Shown here: positions 1-6,401 of the stretch, piece by piece
Numbering within the stretch: position 1 is the first letter of the stretch
Layout of the letters: each line of letters starts with the position of its first letter
Assembly: GCA_030634125.1 (NCBI GenBank)
Contig: DAOWBJ010000055.1
Coordinates: 1-8,643, forward strand
Length of the DNA stretch: 8,643 nt
Direction: 5' to 3'
Origin: Victivallales bacterium
GTDB taxonomy: Bacteria; Verrucomicrobiota; Lentisphaeria; Victivallales; Victivallaceae
The notes under the pieces: model-generated
Seen by the model: the letters and a program-made list of their open reading frames with translations, nothing else
Database searches by the model: none
Told to the model about the DNA's origin: nothing
Program-made: the position numbers and the translations under genes

Positions 1-19
1 ATTCGCATTCCCAAAACAT

Positions 20-36
20 CAACCCCGGCGGGGTTG
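20..36. repeat. GC-rich hairpin, copy 1
   Basis: Inverted repeat CAACCCC (20-26), loop GGC, GGGGTTG (30-36). The arms have the same sequence as those of the hairpin at 65-82, 28 bp further on. Two near-identical hairpins in an otherwise AT-rich, gene-free stretch look like a dispersed REP-type or IS200/IS605-end-like intergenic element, not one gene's terminator. No transposase is present in the window. Confidence 0.6.
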
Positions 37-64
37 AATAAGCAGCTTGTTACGTTCAGTTGTT

Positions 65-82
65 CAACCCCGTTCGGGGTTG
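65..82. repeat. GC-rich hairpin, copy 2
   Basis: Perfect inverted repeat CAACCCCG (65-72), loop TT, CGGGGTTG (75-82). It is the longer sibling of the hairpin at 20-36. There is no T-run on either side, which argues against a simple intrinsic terminator and for a repeated palindromic element. Confidence 0.65.
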
Positions 83-133
83 GTGCATTTTACTGCTTCA
101 AACCACAGGTTTTACCTGAGGCTATTTAAATTT

Positions 134-148
134 AATCCCTCGGGGATT
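134..148. repeat. Short hairpin, divergent relative of the two upstream
   Basis: AATCCC (134-139), loop TCG, GGGATT (143-148). The stem resembles the 20-36 and 65-82 palindromes in having a run of C facing a run of G flanked by AA/TT, but the sequence differs. It lies just beyond the A8 tract at 152-159, which reads as T8 on the minus strand. It may be part of the same repeat family or of the 3' end of the leftward transcript. Confidence 0.4.
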
Positions 149-151
149 ACT

Positions 152-207
152 AAAAAAAACTTGCGCAATTGACAAGATTTTTCTTTTATCCTGTTTTATC
201 CTGTCAA
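152..207 (-). terminator. Probable terminator of the leftward SDR gene
   Basis: Downstream of the SDR stop codon (minus strand, read from 232 leftward) an imperfect 10-bp inverted repeat pairs 198-207 (ATCCTGTCAA on plus) with 169-178 (TTGACAAGAT on plus), with one mismatch. It is followed by a small palindrome, TTGCGCAA (161-168), and a run of eight T on the minus strand (159-152). The T-run starts about 10 nt after the main stem, not directly after it, so this is an atypical intrinsic terminator at best. Confidence 0.35.
184..203. repeat. Perfect 10-bp tandem repeat, two units
   Basis: TTTTATCCTG occurs twice head to tail (184-193, 194-203) and is followed by TCAAAA. On the minus strand it reads as GACAGGATAAAACAGGAT. 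From general knowledge, similar ACAGGAT-type tandem units occur in non-coding DNA of many unrelated bacteria. Function is unknown. The second unit also forms one arm of the inverted repeat described for 152-207. Confidence 0.6.
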
Positions 208-232
208 AATAACAAATTCCTATACGATAAAT

Positions 233-1003
233 TTAAACGTTGCCGCGCAGAGATATTCCTCCGTCGATAATCAATGTATGACCTATTACATAACTTGCTT
301 CGTCAGATAAAAGCCAAAGAACTCCATTAGCTACTTCTTCGGGTATGCCAAAACGTTTTATGGGAATTGCTGCCGCTACCGAGGCAAAGGTTTCTTCGCG
401 GTCCTGTTCCTGAACCCGTTTTTCCCAGCGGGGGGTCATGATTGCGCCTGGCGCAACGGTATTTAAACGAATATTTTTATCAATAAGCTCAAGCGCTAAA
501 GTTTTTGTAAGTCCTTCAAGACCATATTTGGCGGCGGAGTACATGGCGGCGCCAGGAGTCGGGATGACACCGCTGATTGAGCTGATATTGACAATGCTTC
601 CGCCTGCCGGCAACATTAATTCGAGTTCTTTTTTGATGCACATTGTCGGCATCCATAAATCGCAGTCAAGGTTTTTGCGTAAAATATCTTCAGAAATATC
701 TGTAAATTGCCCTTTGGCAAGAATTTGTACCGCCGCGTTGTTGACGGCCGCGTCGAGGCGTCCGTACTTTTTCTTTATTTTTGCAAACAACTTATTAAGT
801 TGTCCATTGCCGCATAAATCCGTTTTGATAAAATCGACTTCATTAAGGCGCGGGTTTTCCGCTACTGCCCTGTTCCAGGCGTCAATGTTGCGCCCGCAAG
901 TAATGATCTGGTAATTTTCATCAAGCATTTTGAGGACAATAGCCAGTCCTATCCCTTTGCTGCCGCCGCTTACAAAAGCTATTTTTTTGTTATTGTCATT
1001 CAT
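233..1003 (-). CDS. SDR-family NAD(P)-dependent oxidoreductase
   Basis: Complete 256-residue classical short-chain dehydrogenase/reductase, a cytoplasmic enzyme that moves hydride between NAD(P)H and a carbonyl or hydroxyl. The cofactor motif GGSKGIG is at residues 13-19, NNAA at 88-91, structural Asn at 111, catalytic Ser at 142 (in NISS), and Tyr155-xxx-Lys159 forms the active site. PG (185-186) and the C-terminal IDGG (246-249) are also typical. Arg38 after the second beta strand (TCGRN) suggests NADP(H) preference; this is inference. FabG and sugar or alcohol dehydrogenases share this fold, and the substrate cannot be read from sequence. The 1003 start is kept because the cofactor motif begins 13 residues in and the next Met (26) would remove it; no clear Shine-Dalgarno precedes it. 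It is transcribed away from tpiA, so it probably belongs to no shared pathway with it. Confidence 0.93.
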   Translation of the reverse strand: MNDNNKKIAFVSGGSKGIGLAIVLKMLDENYQIITCGRNIDAWNRAVAENPRLNEVDFIKTDLCGNGQLNKLFAKIKKKYGRLDAAVNNAAVQILAKGQFTDISEDILRKNLDCDLWMPTMCIKKELELMLPAGGSIVNISSISGVIPTPGAAMYSAAKYGLEGLTKTLALELIDKNIRLNTVAPGAIMTPRWEKRVQEQDREETFASVAAAIPIKRFGIPEEVANGVLWLLSDEASYVIGHTLIIDGGISLRGNV

Positions 1004-1086
1004 TAGAATTTATCACAGTTTTAAGTTTTAAATATTACATACAATAGCTTTCTAAAAACGAAATCAAAATTTTTCTTATTAAGATT

Positions 1087-1115
1087 TTCGTAAAAGTTGT
1101 AAAAATTATTATAAT
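1087..1115 (+). promoter_or_regulatory. Promoter for tpiA
   Basis: A perfect -10 box TATAAT lies at 1110-1115, 50 bp before the tpiA start. The -35 region is weak: TTCGTA at 1087-1092 gives a 17-bp spacer but matches the consensus at only three positions. The -10 box overlaps a second TATAAT on the opposite strand (1113-1108). Predicted transcription start is near 1122. Confidence 0.5.
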
Positions 1116-1135
1116 GGTCTATATTAAGAGCTCAA
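1108..1135 (-). promoter_or_regulatory. Divergent promoter candidate for the SDR gene
   Basis: On the minus strand, TTGAGC (1135-1130) and a perfect TATAAT (1113-1108) are separated by 16 bp, pointing at the SDR start about 100 bp away. The -10 box lies within the palindrome ATTATAAT (1108-1115) that also supplies the tpiA -10. A weaker alternative -10 (TATTGT, 1046-1041) lies nearer the gene. Confidence 0.4.
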
Positions 1136-1164
1136 AACCTAATAAAAACTAAAGGAAAATTATC

Positions 1165-1923
1165 ATGGCTAGAAAAATAATTATTGCCGGCAATTGGAAA
1201 ATGAATAAAACGATTGCGGAAGCTAAAGAACTTGTCGAAGAACTTAAAGGACTTGTCGCGGATGTTGACGCGGCGGAAGTCGTTGTATGTCCTGCATTTA
1301 CAGCTTTGGGAGCGGTTGTTGAAGCTGCTGCCGGATCTAAGGTTAAAGTCGGTGCGCAAAATGTGCATTGGGCGGAGTCCGGTGCTTTTACTGGTGAAAT
1401 TTCCGCCGCTATGCTCAAAGAAATCGGCGTTGAATACGTTATCCTCGGGCACAGCGAACGCCGCCAGTATTTCGGCGAAACTGACGCGACAGTTAATCAA
1501 CGCCTCAAAACCGCTTTGGCTGCCGGGTTGAAGCCTGTCGTTTGTGTTGGTGAAATGCTTGAAGACCGCGAACAGAAAATGACTGAAAAAGTTCTTTTGA
1601 CTCAACTTGAAGGCGGTTTGGCTGGTATTACTGCTGAACAAATGGCGGATATTGTTATCGCTTACGAGCCGGTCTGGGCTATTGGAACCGGGAAAACCGC
1701 GACTCCCGAGATGGCGGAAGAAACTCATCGTTATATCCGCTGTACACTCAAAAGTTTATTTGGTGAAGCCGCGGAAGATGTTGTTATTCAATATGGCGGC
1801 AGCATGAAAGCGGCGAATTCAGGTGAATTGGTTGCGCAGAAAAATATTGACGGCGGTCTCATTGGCGGAGCTGCTTTGGAAGCAGAGTCATTTGCCGCGT
1901 TAATCAAAAACGCAATAAAGTAA
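1165..1923 (+). CDS. tpiA: Triosephosphate isomerase
   Basis: Complete 252-residue TIM-barrel enzyme of normal family length that interconverts dihydroxyacetone phosphate and glyceraldehyde 3-phosphate in glycolysis and gluconeogenesis (cytoplasm, usually a dimer). The catalytic set is intact: Asn10 and Lys12 in AGNWKMN (8-14), His96 in GHSERR (95-100), and Glu168 in AYEPVWAIGTGKTAT (166-180), which continues into the flexible loop 6. The phosphate-binding GGS (211-213) and GG (234-235) are present. The ATG follows AAGGA (1152-1156) at 8 nt. The gene uses more GC-rich codons than the envelope genes downstream, as expected of a highly expressed core gene. secG follows in the same direction after 175 bp that contain a hairpin and a separate promoter, so the two are neighbours but probably not strictly co-transcribed. 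Confidence 0.98.
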   Translation: MARKIIIAGNWKMNKTIAEAKELVEELKGLVADVDAAEVVVCPAFTALGAVVEAAAGSKVKVGAQNVHWAESGAFTGEISAAMLKEIGVEYVILGHSERRQYFGETDATVNQRLKTALAAGLKPVVCVGEMLEDREQKMTEKVLLTQLEGGLAGITAEQMADIVIAYEPVWAIGTGKTATPEMAEETHRYIRCTLKSLFGEAAEDVVIQYGGSMKAANSGELVAQKNIDGGLIGGAALEAESFAALIKNAIK

Positions 1924-1935
1924 GTTAGAGATAGT

Positions 1936-1968
1936 CCCCGGTATTGGTATTTTGAACTAATATCGGGG
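1936..1968 (+). terminator. Long hairpin after tpiA, probable terminator or attenuator
   Basis: CCCCGGTATTGGT (1936-1948) pairs with ACTAATATCGGGG (1956-1968). The stem has 13 continuous pairs, two of them G-U, with a 7-nt loop, starting 12 nt after the tpiA stop. No T-tract follows (the next bases are TATTACTAAAAC), so it may stabilise the tpiA 3' end or act with Rho instead of being a classical intrinsic terminator. Confidence 0.5.
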
Positions 1969-2010
1969 TATTACTAAAACGGAAATAATAGCATATTTAT
2001 TAGTTTAAGT

Positions 2011-2039
2011 TTGACTTCTGGTATTAAGAATGCTATTGT
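2011..2039 (+). promoter_or_regulatory. Extended -10 promoter for secG and possibly the operon
   Basis: TTGACT (2011-2016, five of six consensus bases), a 17-bp spacer, and TATTGT (2034-2039) preceded by TGC, an extended -10 TG motif. Predicted start is near 2045, giving a leader of about 53 nt before secG. It is the best promoter match upstream of the secG-to-secretin run and could drive all of it. Confidence 0.5.
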
Positions 2040-2098
2040 GCGTAAGATTAGTTTGAAAAAAGTTATAGTAAAATAGTTTTAAAAAGGACTGGGATAAG

Positions 2099-2500
2099 AT
2101 GGGTGTTATTACCGTTGTTTTATACACATTAGTGATCATAGTGGCCTTGCTGCTGATTGGTCTGGTTCTCATACAGCAATCTAAAGGCGGCGGTTTCGGC
2201 GGCTCCTTTGGAGGTGTTGGTGAATCTGTTTTCGGTGCTCATGCCGGAGGTCATCTCACTAAGTTAACAGTAATTTTAACTACAAGCTTCTTTGTTTTAA
2301 CCTTGTTGCTGGCAGTAATTGTCGGTCATCGCAACAGGGGGCGCAGTGTGGCTGAGATTGATGCTGATATAGCCGTAGACGCAAAAAAAGCGGCGGTTGA
2401 GAAAAAAGTAATTTTGCCGGAATCCAAGGTGAAATCCGATAAAAAGTTAAAATCTATAGAAAAGCCGGAAAAAACAAAACCAACAACGAGCAGGAAATAA
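2099..2500 (+). CDS. secG: Preprotein translocase subunit SecG
   Basis: A 133-residue inner-membrane protein, the small accessory subunit of SecYEG that helps SecA-driven export. It has the SecG hairpin topology: helix 1 at about residues 4-25, the diagnostic cytoplasmic loop LIQQSKGGGFGGSFGG (24-39), and helix 2 at about 54-76. The remaining 57 residues form a Lys/Glu-rich, low-complexity tail longer than that of minimal SecG proteins (about 75-110 residues). The ATG follows AAAGGA (2083-2088) at 10 nt. It lies between tpiA, a frequent neighbour, and an operon of exported and membrane-anchored proteins that need the Sec pathway. Confidence 0.93.
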   Translation: MGVITVVLYTLVIIVALLLIGLVLIQQSKGGGFGGSFGGVGESVFGAHAGGHLTKLTVILTTSFFVLTLLLAVIVGHRNRGRSVAEIDADIAVDAKKAAVEKKVILPESKVKSDKKLKSIEKPEKTKPTTSRK

Positions 2501-2505
2501 GTTTA

Positions 2506-2535
2506 TTGGTGAAGTCAATTCGGAAAAACTAAAAT
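2506..2535 (+). promoter_or_regulatory. Weak internal promoter candidate before the pilus-like genes
   Basis: TTGGTG (2506-2511), an 18-bp spacer and TAAAAT (2530-2535) sit in the 54-bp gap between secG and the next gene. The -35 matches the consensus at only three positions, and AT-rich DNA produces such matches by chance. If it is real, the envelope genes could be expressed independently of secG. Confidence 0.2.
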
Positions 2536-2554
2536 AACAAAAAAAGGGGGCACC

Positions 2555-3202
2555 GTGAAATCTATTTTCCTTGTGTTGTTTTTTTTGATTACTTTTGTTG
2601 TTAATGCTCAATCGTCCGCGAACTGGTTTAAGAGCGGGTCTGTTAAGCTGGTATATCGTCCTAGTCCTCTTTTTTATGTTTTTAATCAAAGCACTACAAA
2701 TAAACCTGGTTCTCCCGGCTGGTTGATGGTCAAAGTCAAATATACCGCCTCAAGCAAAAAGAAAGGTAATAAAGTAATGTGGCTTGATGATATTATTATG
2801 GAAACAGAAGTGATTGTTCCCGGAAGCTATCAGTCTAAAAATGTTACCGTTCTTCTAAAGGGGAAAACTAATTTCTGGTCAATTCCCATGGATGGCAAAA
2901 CCCATCAGGCTTTAGGGTGTATACCGCCACAAGTGATTGCCCGTTTTGCCCGTAAAGGAAACAAAATTGCATTATCGAAAATTATTGCCAGAGTAACTTT
3001 TTACACGGCTGGCCGTAAGATTCTCATGCGTTTATACAGTTCTTCGGGCAGTCGCGTCAGAAATTATTTTAATAAGCTTGGCGGCGCTGTTTCTACCGGA
3101 ATGGTGACTGTGGAAGATATTGTTATGCCTAGAACTAAAACTCCCTGGGTCGCTATAAATTACGAACTTTTCGATGTGATAAAACCTGATCCCCAAAAAT
3201 AA
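2555..3202 (+). CDS. Secreted Amuc_1102-type pilus-like protein
   Basis: A 215-residue exported protein. The signal peptide is clear: one Lys, a hydrophobic core at residues 4-16, and a likely signal peptidase I site after Ala18 (VNA/QS). The mature part has predicted beta strands with alternating hydrophobic residues (WLMVKVKY 56-63, IARVTFY 144-150, WVAINYELFDVI 198-209) and no transmembrane helix, so it should be periplasmic or surface-exposed. No catalytic motif is seen, and it lacks a type III prepilin signal. The GTG start at 2555 is supported by a strong purine box, AAGGGGG (2544-2550). Assignment to the Amuc_1102 family rests mainly on its place directly before a PilM-like gene, its size and its signal peptide. 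The precise molecular role is not known to me. Confidence 0.7.
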   Translation: MKSIFLVLFFLITFVVNAQSSANWFKSGSVKLVYRPSPLFYVFNQSTTNKPGSPGWLMVKVKYTASSKKKGNKVMWLDDIIMETEVIVPGSYQSKNVTVLLKGKTNFWSIPMDGKTHQALGCIPPQVIARFARKGNKIALSKIIARVTFYTAGRKILMRLYSSSGSRVRNYFNKLGGAVSTGMVTVEDIVMPRTKTPWVAINYELFDVIKPDPQK

Positions 3203-3220
3203 ATTTGAGACTTATTGTAT

Positions 3221-5053
3221 ATGGCAAAAGAAAACAGAATTTTAACAATTGATATCGGTAGTGATTGTTTAAAAATGGCTGAGTTTTTATATCCGCCGGA
3301 AGGCGCGATGAAACTCGAAAGCTTTGCGTTTCTTGAGTACGATGAAGAATATCGGGATTGTGAACTTCCAGAACAATTTTCTCATGCGTATAAAAAACTT
3401 CTTGAAGAAAAGGATTTTACCGCCAAAAAAGTTAGAGTAGCTATTTCCGGGCAATCCGCATTTTCACGTCTGAGTAAACTGCCTCCTCTGGGCGGAGATG
3501 TTCAACACATTGAGCAAATTATTGAATATGAAGCCAAGCAGACTGTTCCATATGCGATGGATGAAGTTGTTTGGGATTACCAGCTGATCCTGCATCAAAA
3601 CGAGTCTGGCAAAGCTGTTGACGCGAAAGACGGCAGTGCGGAAAACGCTAATGACATTGAGGGGATGGAAGCTCTTTTTGTTGCTGTTAAAGACGATCTT
3701 ATTACAGAGTTATCTGAAATAATACAAGACGAAGACAAAGAAATTGTTTCGATAGAAACAGCGCCGATAGCCTTTTTTAATGCGGCAAAAGCCAATTTAT
3801 CTGACGATGATCAATGTGATTTGTTATTGAATATCGGGGGACGTTGTTCGAGCTTGCTTTTTGCTGATAAAGGTCGAATTTTCACACGTACTATTCCTAT
3901 TGCAGGTGCTTCTATTACTCAACAGATCAGCAAGGAATTCGATATTACACTGGTTGATGCTGAAGAGTTAAAATGTCGTCATGGCTTTGTTGCTCTTGGC
4001 GGAGCATATGAAGAACCTGAATCTGAAGTTGCAGCGGTTATTTCAAAGATTGCCCGTAATGTTATGACCAGGCTTCATGGTGAAATAAATCGCTCTATAA
4101 ATGTCTGGCGTTCTCAATACAAAGGTAACCGTCCGACCCGTTTATTTCTCGGCGGCGGCAGTTCATTAATGGCATACACTCCACGTTTCTTTAACGAAAA
4201 ATTACGAATTCCTGTGGAATATCTCAATTCTTTTCAGATAGTCGGGCTTGGAGAGTTAATTGACAGGGAAGAATTGCTGGACGTAGCTCCAATGTTTTCA
4301 GAACTTACCGGTATGGCTTTGCGCCACATCAGTTCTGTACCAGTTGAAATATCCTTGATGCCTGATGCTATCAAAAAGCATAAAGCATTGCAGAAAAAGA
4401 AACCCTATTTTTATGCCAGTGCTATCTCAATCCTTTTATGTTTGCTTGTTTTTTACTGGGTGGTTTCAACAAAACGTGATTTTGATAAAAAGTGCGTGGA
4501 AGCGGCACAGACAGCAGTTGAAAAGACTGAAGAGATAAGCACAGATGTACGTACTGCCAGTGCTAATCTTGACAGAGCTAAAGGGGAATATAATAAAATC
4601 CTTGAAATGGCTGGTAAAAGATCGCAATGGATTAATGTAATTAATGAACTTGAAACAATTCTTCCAGATAAATGGTGGTTGACTTCATTAACCGCACACG
4701 GCGAAAAACAGAGAAAATCTAAAGTAAAGAGCAGTCGTGGTAATGGTAGAGGCAGGGGTGAGAACATGGTGGATATTGGCGATCAGAATATGTTCGGAGC
4801 TGCCGCAGGTGCCGGTCGCGGTAGTTCCACCACTATTAAAAATGTTGAATTGAAATGGTTAAGATTAACTGGTCATTCAGTAGCTCTTAGAAGTGACTTG
4901 CTGCTTGATGAAGTCTTTAAGAAAGGAATTGAAAAATCAAAATATTTTGATGCTGAAAATATTGTTTTTGACAGTTATAACATTATTAAAGGTGAAAATA
5001 ATTTTATCACTTTTGAGATACAAATAAAATTAAAAGAGCCGATAAAAAAATAA
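3221..5053 (+). CDS. PilM-PilN-like fusion (Amuc_1101-type), inner-membrane assembly platform protein
   Basis: A 610-residue protein joining two usually separate parts. Residues 1-370 are a PilM/FtsA/GspL-like actin-fold domain, with phosphate loop DIGS (11-14), a PilM-typical EYEAKQTVPYAMDE (102-115), a second phosphate loop NIGGRCSSLLF (204-214) and an adenosine motif LFLGGGSS (308-315). A basic stretch (KKHKALQKKK, 385-394) leads into one transmembrane helix at about 396-415, then a charged helix likely to coil (420-465) and a periplasmic PilN-like domain. Residues about 495-537 form a Lys/Gly/Arg-rich insertion. Topology resembles GspL, or PilM fused to PilN. Start: TTG at 3215 would add two residues (GAGA at 3207-3210 fits either); the ATG at 3221 is preferred. 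It should bind nucleotide and organise the cytoplasmic face of the complex. The next gene is 11 nt away, so co-translation is likely. Confidence 0.85.
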   Translation: MAKENRILTIDIGSDCLKMAEFLYPPEGAMKLESFAFLEYDEEYRDCELPEQFSHAYKKLLEEKDFTAKKVRVAISGQSAFSRLSKLPPLGGDVQHIEQIIEYEAKQTVPYAMDEVVWDYQLILHQNESGKAVDAKDGSAENANDIEGMEALFVAVKDDLITELSEIIQDEDKEIVSIETAPIAFFNAAKANLSDDDQCDLLLNIGGRCSSLLFADKGRIFTRTIPIAGASITQQISKEFDITLVDAEELKCRHGFVALGGAYEEPESEVAAVISKIARNVMTRLHGEINRSINVWRSQYKGNRPTRLFLGGGSSLMAYTPRFFNEKLRIPVEYLNSFQIVGLGELIDREELLDVAPMFSELTGMALRHISSVPVEISLMPDAIKKHKALQKKKPYFYASAISILLCLLVFYWVVSTKRDFDKKCVEAAQTAVEKTEEISTDVRTASANLDRAKGEYNKILEMAGKRSQWINVINELETILPDKWWLTSLTAHGEKQRKSKVKSSRGNGRGRGENMVDIGDQNMFGAAAGAGRGSSTTIKNVELKWLRLTGHSVALRSDLLLDEVFKKGIEKSKYFDAENIVFDSYNIIKGENNFITFEIQIKLKEPIKK

Positions 5054-5064
5054 AAGAGTTAAAT

Positions 5065-6384
5065 ATGAATAAAAAGTTTCTACAAAAAAATATTTTTATG
5101 ATTGTTTTCATGAGTTTAGCTCTGGTAGCTGTGATTGCATTATTGATTATGGTGTTCGTTCAACATGAATCCATGAAAAAATATGATACCAGGAAAGGGG
5201 AACTTCTGGAAAAAATAAATAAGATTTTTAAGCAGAAATACGCACCGGTAAAGGTAAATGTAGTCCGTATTAAAAGTGATGTTGTCGGATATGAAAAAGA
5301 AACCAGGAAACTTGAAAAACAATTTGGACATCCATACGCCTTGGCTCTTAAAAGCTTTGTGAAAGTTATTGAAATTCCTCTTGATCAATTTAAAGCTAAA
5401 TTTGGTGAGTTCTGGGAAGCTCAAAAGGGTAAAACGACACGAGATTTAATATTCCTCCGTTACAAAGTGCGTCAATTCAGTGAAGATTTTCCTAAGCACA
5501 GGTCAGAATGGGACAAGGCGATGGAAGATTTTATGCGTGAAGCTCAAAAGGTAACCCTGGAAAAAATAGACATCAGTAATGTTGACGGGATTTTTCTGGC
5601 GGTCATGGGAAAAGGACGTAGATTTTCAGATTCTCCGGGTAAATGTCTGACTTTTATGAAACACATGCGTAACAAAATGCTTGAATATTTTGATGATAAG
5701 AAAGTTGGCTGTGAAGCCGCAAATAACTTTTCTTTTAAGCACGAGCAAGAGCCTTTGGGTGGAGATATTGAAAAAATCGCCAGAGCATGGGAAATCGTCT
5801 CTGACCTTACAAGGCGTATTGCGGATGCGAAAGTTAATCAGGAAAAAGACGTTCTTCGGCTTGTAAAGTTCTCAAAACGAGGACTTGACGGGGAAAAAGA
5901 CGGGAACTATATTCTGTATCGTTTTAATTTTACAGTCAATGGGGATTTAGCTTCTATTCGACGCGTGGTAAAAAATCTTTATGCAGCCTACAAGGAGAAT
6001 CGTGTTTACGCGATTAGAGATATTAAACTTAGCAAAATGGTTGACGGCGTGGATGATATTCTTGCTGAAAGTGAAAGAATCAAAGAAGAGTCGGATTATG
6101 AATCAATGGAGGAAAAAAATAAAGACGAAAACCAGCCATCTGGAATCCCCGCGGTCCGTTCCGATAGAAGACGTTTCAATTCACCTACTCGTCCCGGTAC
6201 AAGTAAGCCTAAGCCGAGTGATAAGTTAAAAAATGCAAAAATAAAATCTGCCGCTAAAGAGAAGAAAAAAATATTAAAACCTAACGATCCTGGATATGCG
6301 AAAATAATTATCGGGAGAAATAACATTTGCCGTGTTGAATTTGAAGTAGATTATATTGTTTTTGATGATTCGCCAAATAATTGA
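5065..6384 (+). CDS. Amuc_1100-type, PilO-like single-pass membrane protein
   Basis: A 439-residue protein with a short basic N-terminus, one transmembrane helix (about 9-32) and a long periplasmic part: charged helices that probably coil (35-60, 70-90, 140-165) and a region with the alpha-beta-beta-alpha-beta-beta pattern of PilO and Amuc_1100 (helix 234-258, strands 262-272 and 282-292, helix 294-308, strand 313-322). The expected last strand (412-434, IIIGRNNICRVEFEVDYIVF) comes only after about 85 residues of charged, Pro/Lys-rich linker (328-408), which looks disordered. Amuc_1100 itself is about 317 residues, so this protein is much longer. It lies 11 nt after the PilM-N fusion and probably pairs with that protein's periplasmic domain, as PilN pairs with PilO. 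The start follows AAGAG (5054-5058). Sequence alone supports the topology better than the family name. Confidence 0.72.
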   Translation: MNKKFLQKNIFMIVFMSLALVAVIALLIMVFVQHESMKKYDTRKGELLEKINKIFKQKYAPVKVNVVRIKSDVVGYEKETRKLEKQFGHPYALALKSFVKVIEIPLDQFKAKFGEFWEAQKGKTTRDLIFLRYKVRQFSEDFPKHRSEWDKAMEDFMREAQKVTLEKIDISNVDGIFLAVMGKGRRFSDSPGKCLTFMKHMRNKMLEYFDDKKVGCEAANNFSFKHEQEPLGGDIEKIARAWEIVSDLTRRIADAKVNQEKDVLRLVKFSKRGLDGEKDGNYILYRFNFTVNGDLASIRRVVKNLYAAYKENRVYAIRDIKLSKMVDGVDDILAESERIKEESDYESMEEKNKDENQPSGIPAVRSDRRRFNSPTRPGTSKPKPSDKLKNAKIKSAAKEKKKILKPNDPGYAKIIIGRNNICRVEFEVDYIVFDDSPNN

Positions 6385-6389
6385 TGACT

Positions 6390-6394
6390 GGAGG
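6390..6394 (+). promoter_or_regulatory. Strong Shine-Dalgarno that fixes a TTG start
   Basis: GGAGG at 6390-6394 (within TGGAGGT) lies 7 nt before TTG at 6402. It is one of the best ribosome binding sites in the window. It justifies the TTG start, which gives a short N-terminal stretch directly followed by the membrane helix. Confidence 0.75.
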
Positions 6395-6401
6395 TTGAAA
6401 G

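Noticed and set aside
20..82. CRISPR-like array from the repeated CAACCCC hairpins
   Set aside because: Only two strong copies exist, they are strongly palindromic, there is a single 28-bp interval between them, and no cas gene or further repeat is present.
438..914. Plus-strand open frame of 158 codons opposite the SDR gene
   Set aside because: It is antisense to a complete enzyme with all catalytic motifs, and its translation shows no recognisable domain.
1058..1091. Inverted repeat ACGAAATC / GATTTTCGT in the divergent intergenic region as an operator
   Set aside because: The arms need a bulge and enclose a long AT-rich loop; no regulator gene is adjacent and it could be chance in AT-rich DNA.
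1132..1728. Minus-strand open frame of 198 codons opposite tpiA
   Set aside because: It lies against a fully conserved tpiA. The translation has no family features and the frame arises from tpiA codon bias.
2053..2074. Second secG promoter, TTGAAA with TAAAAT
   Set aside because: The spacer is only 10 bp, too short for a sigma-70 type promoter.
3215..3220. TTG at 3215 as start of the PilM-N gene
   Set aside because: It adds only two residues (Met-Tyr) and an ATG follows. It cannot be excluded, because GAGA at 3207-3210 fits either start.
4453..4767. Minus-strand open frame opposite the PilM-N fusion
   Set aside because: Leu/Ser/Pro-rich antisense shadow with no ribosome site or domain.
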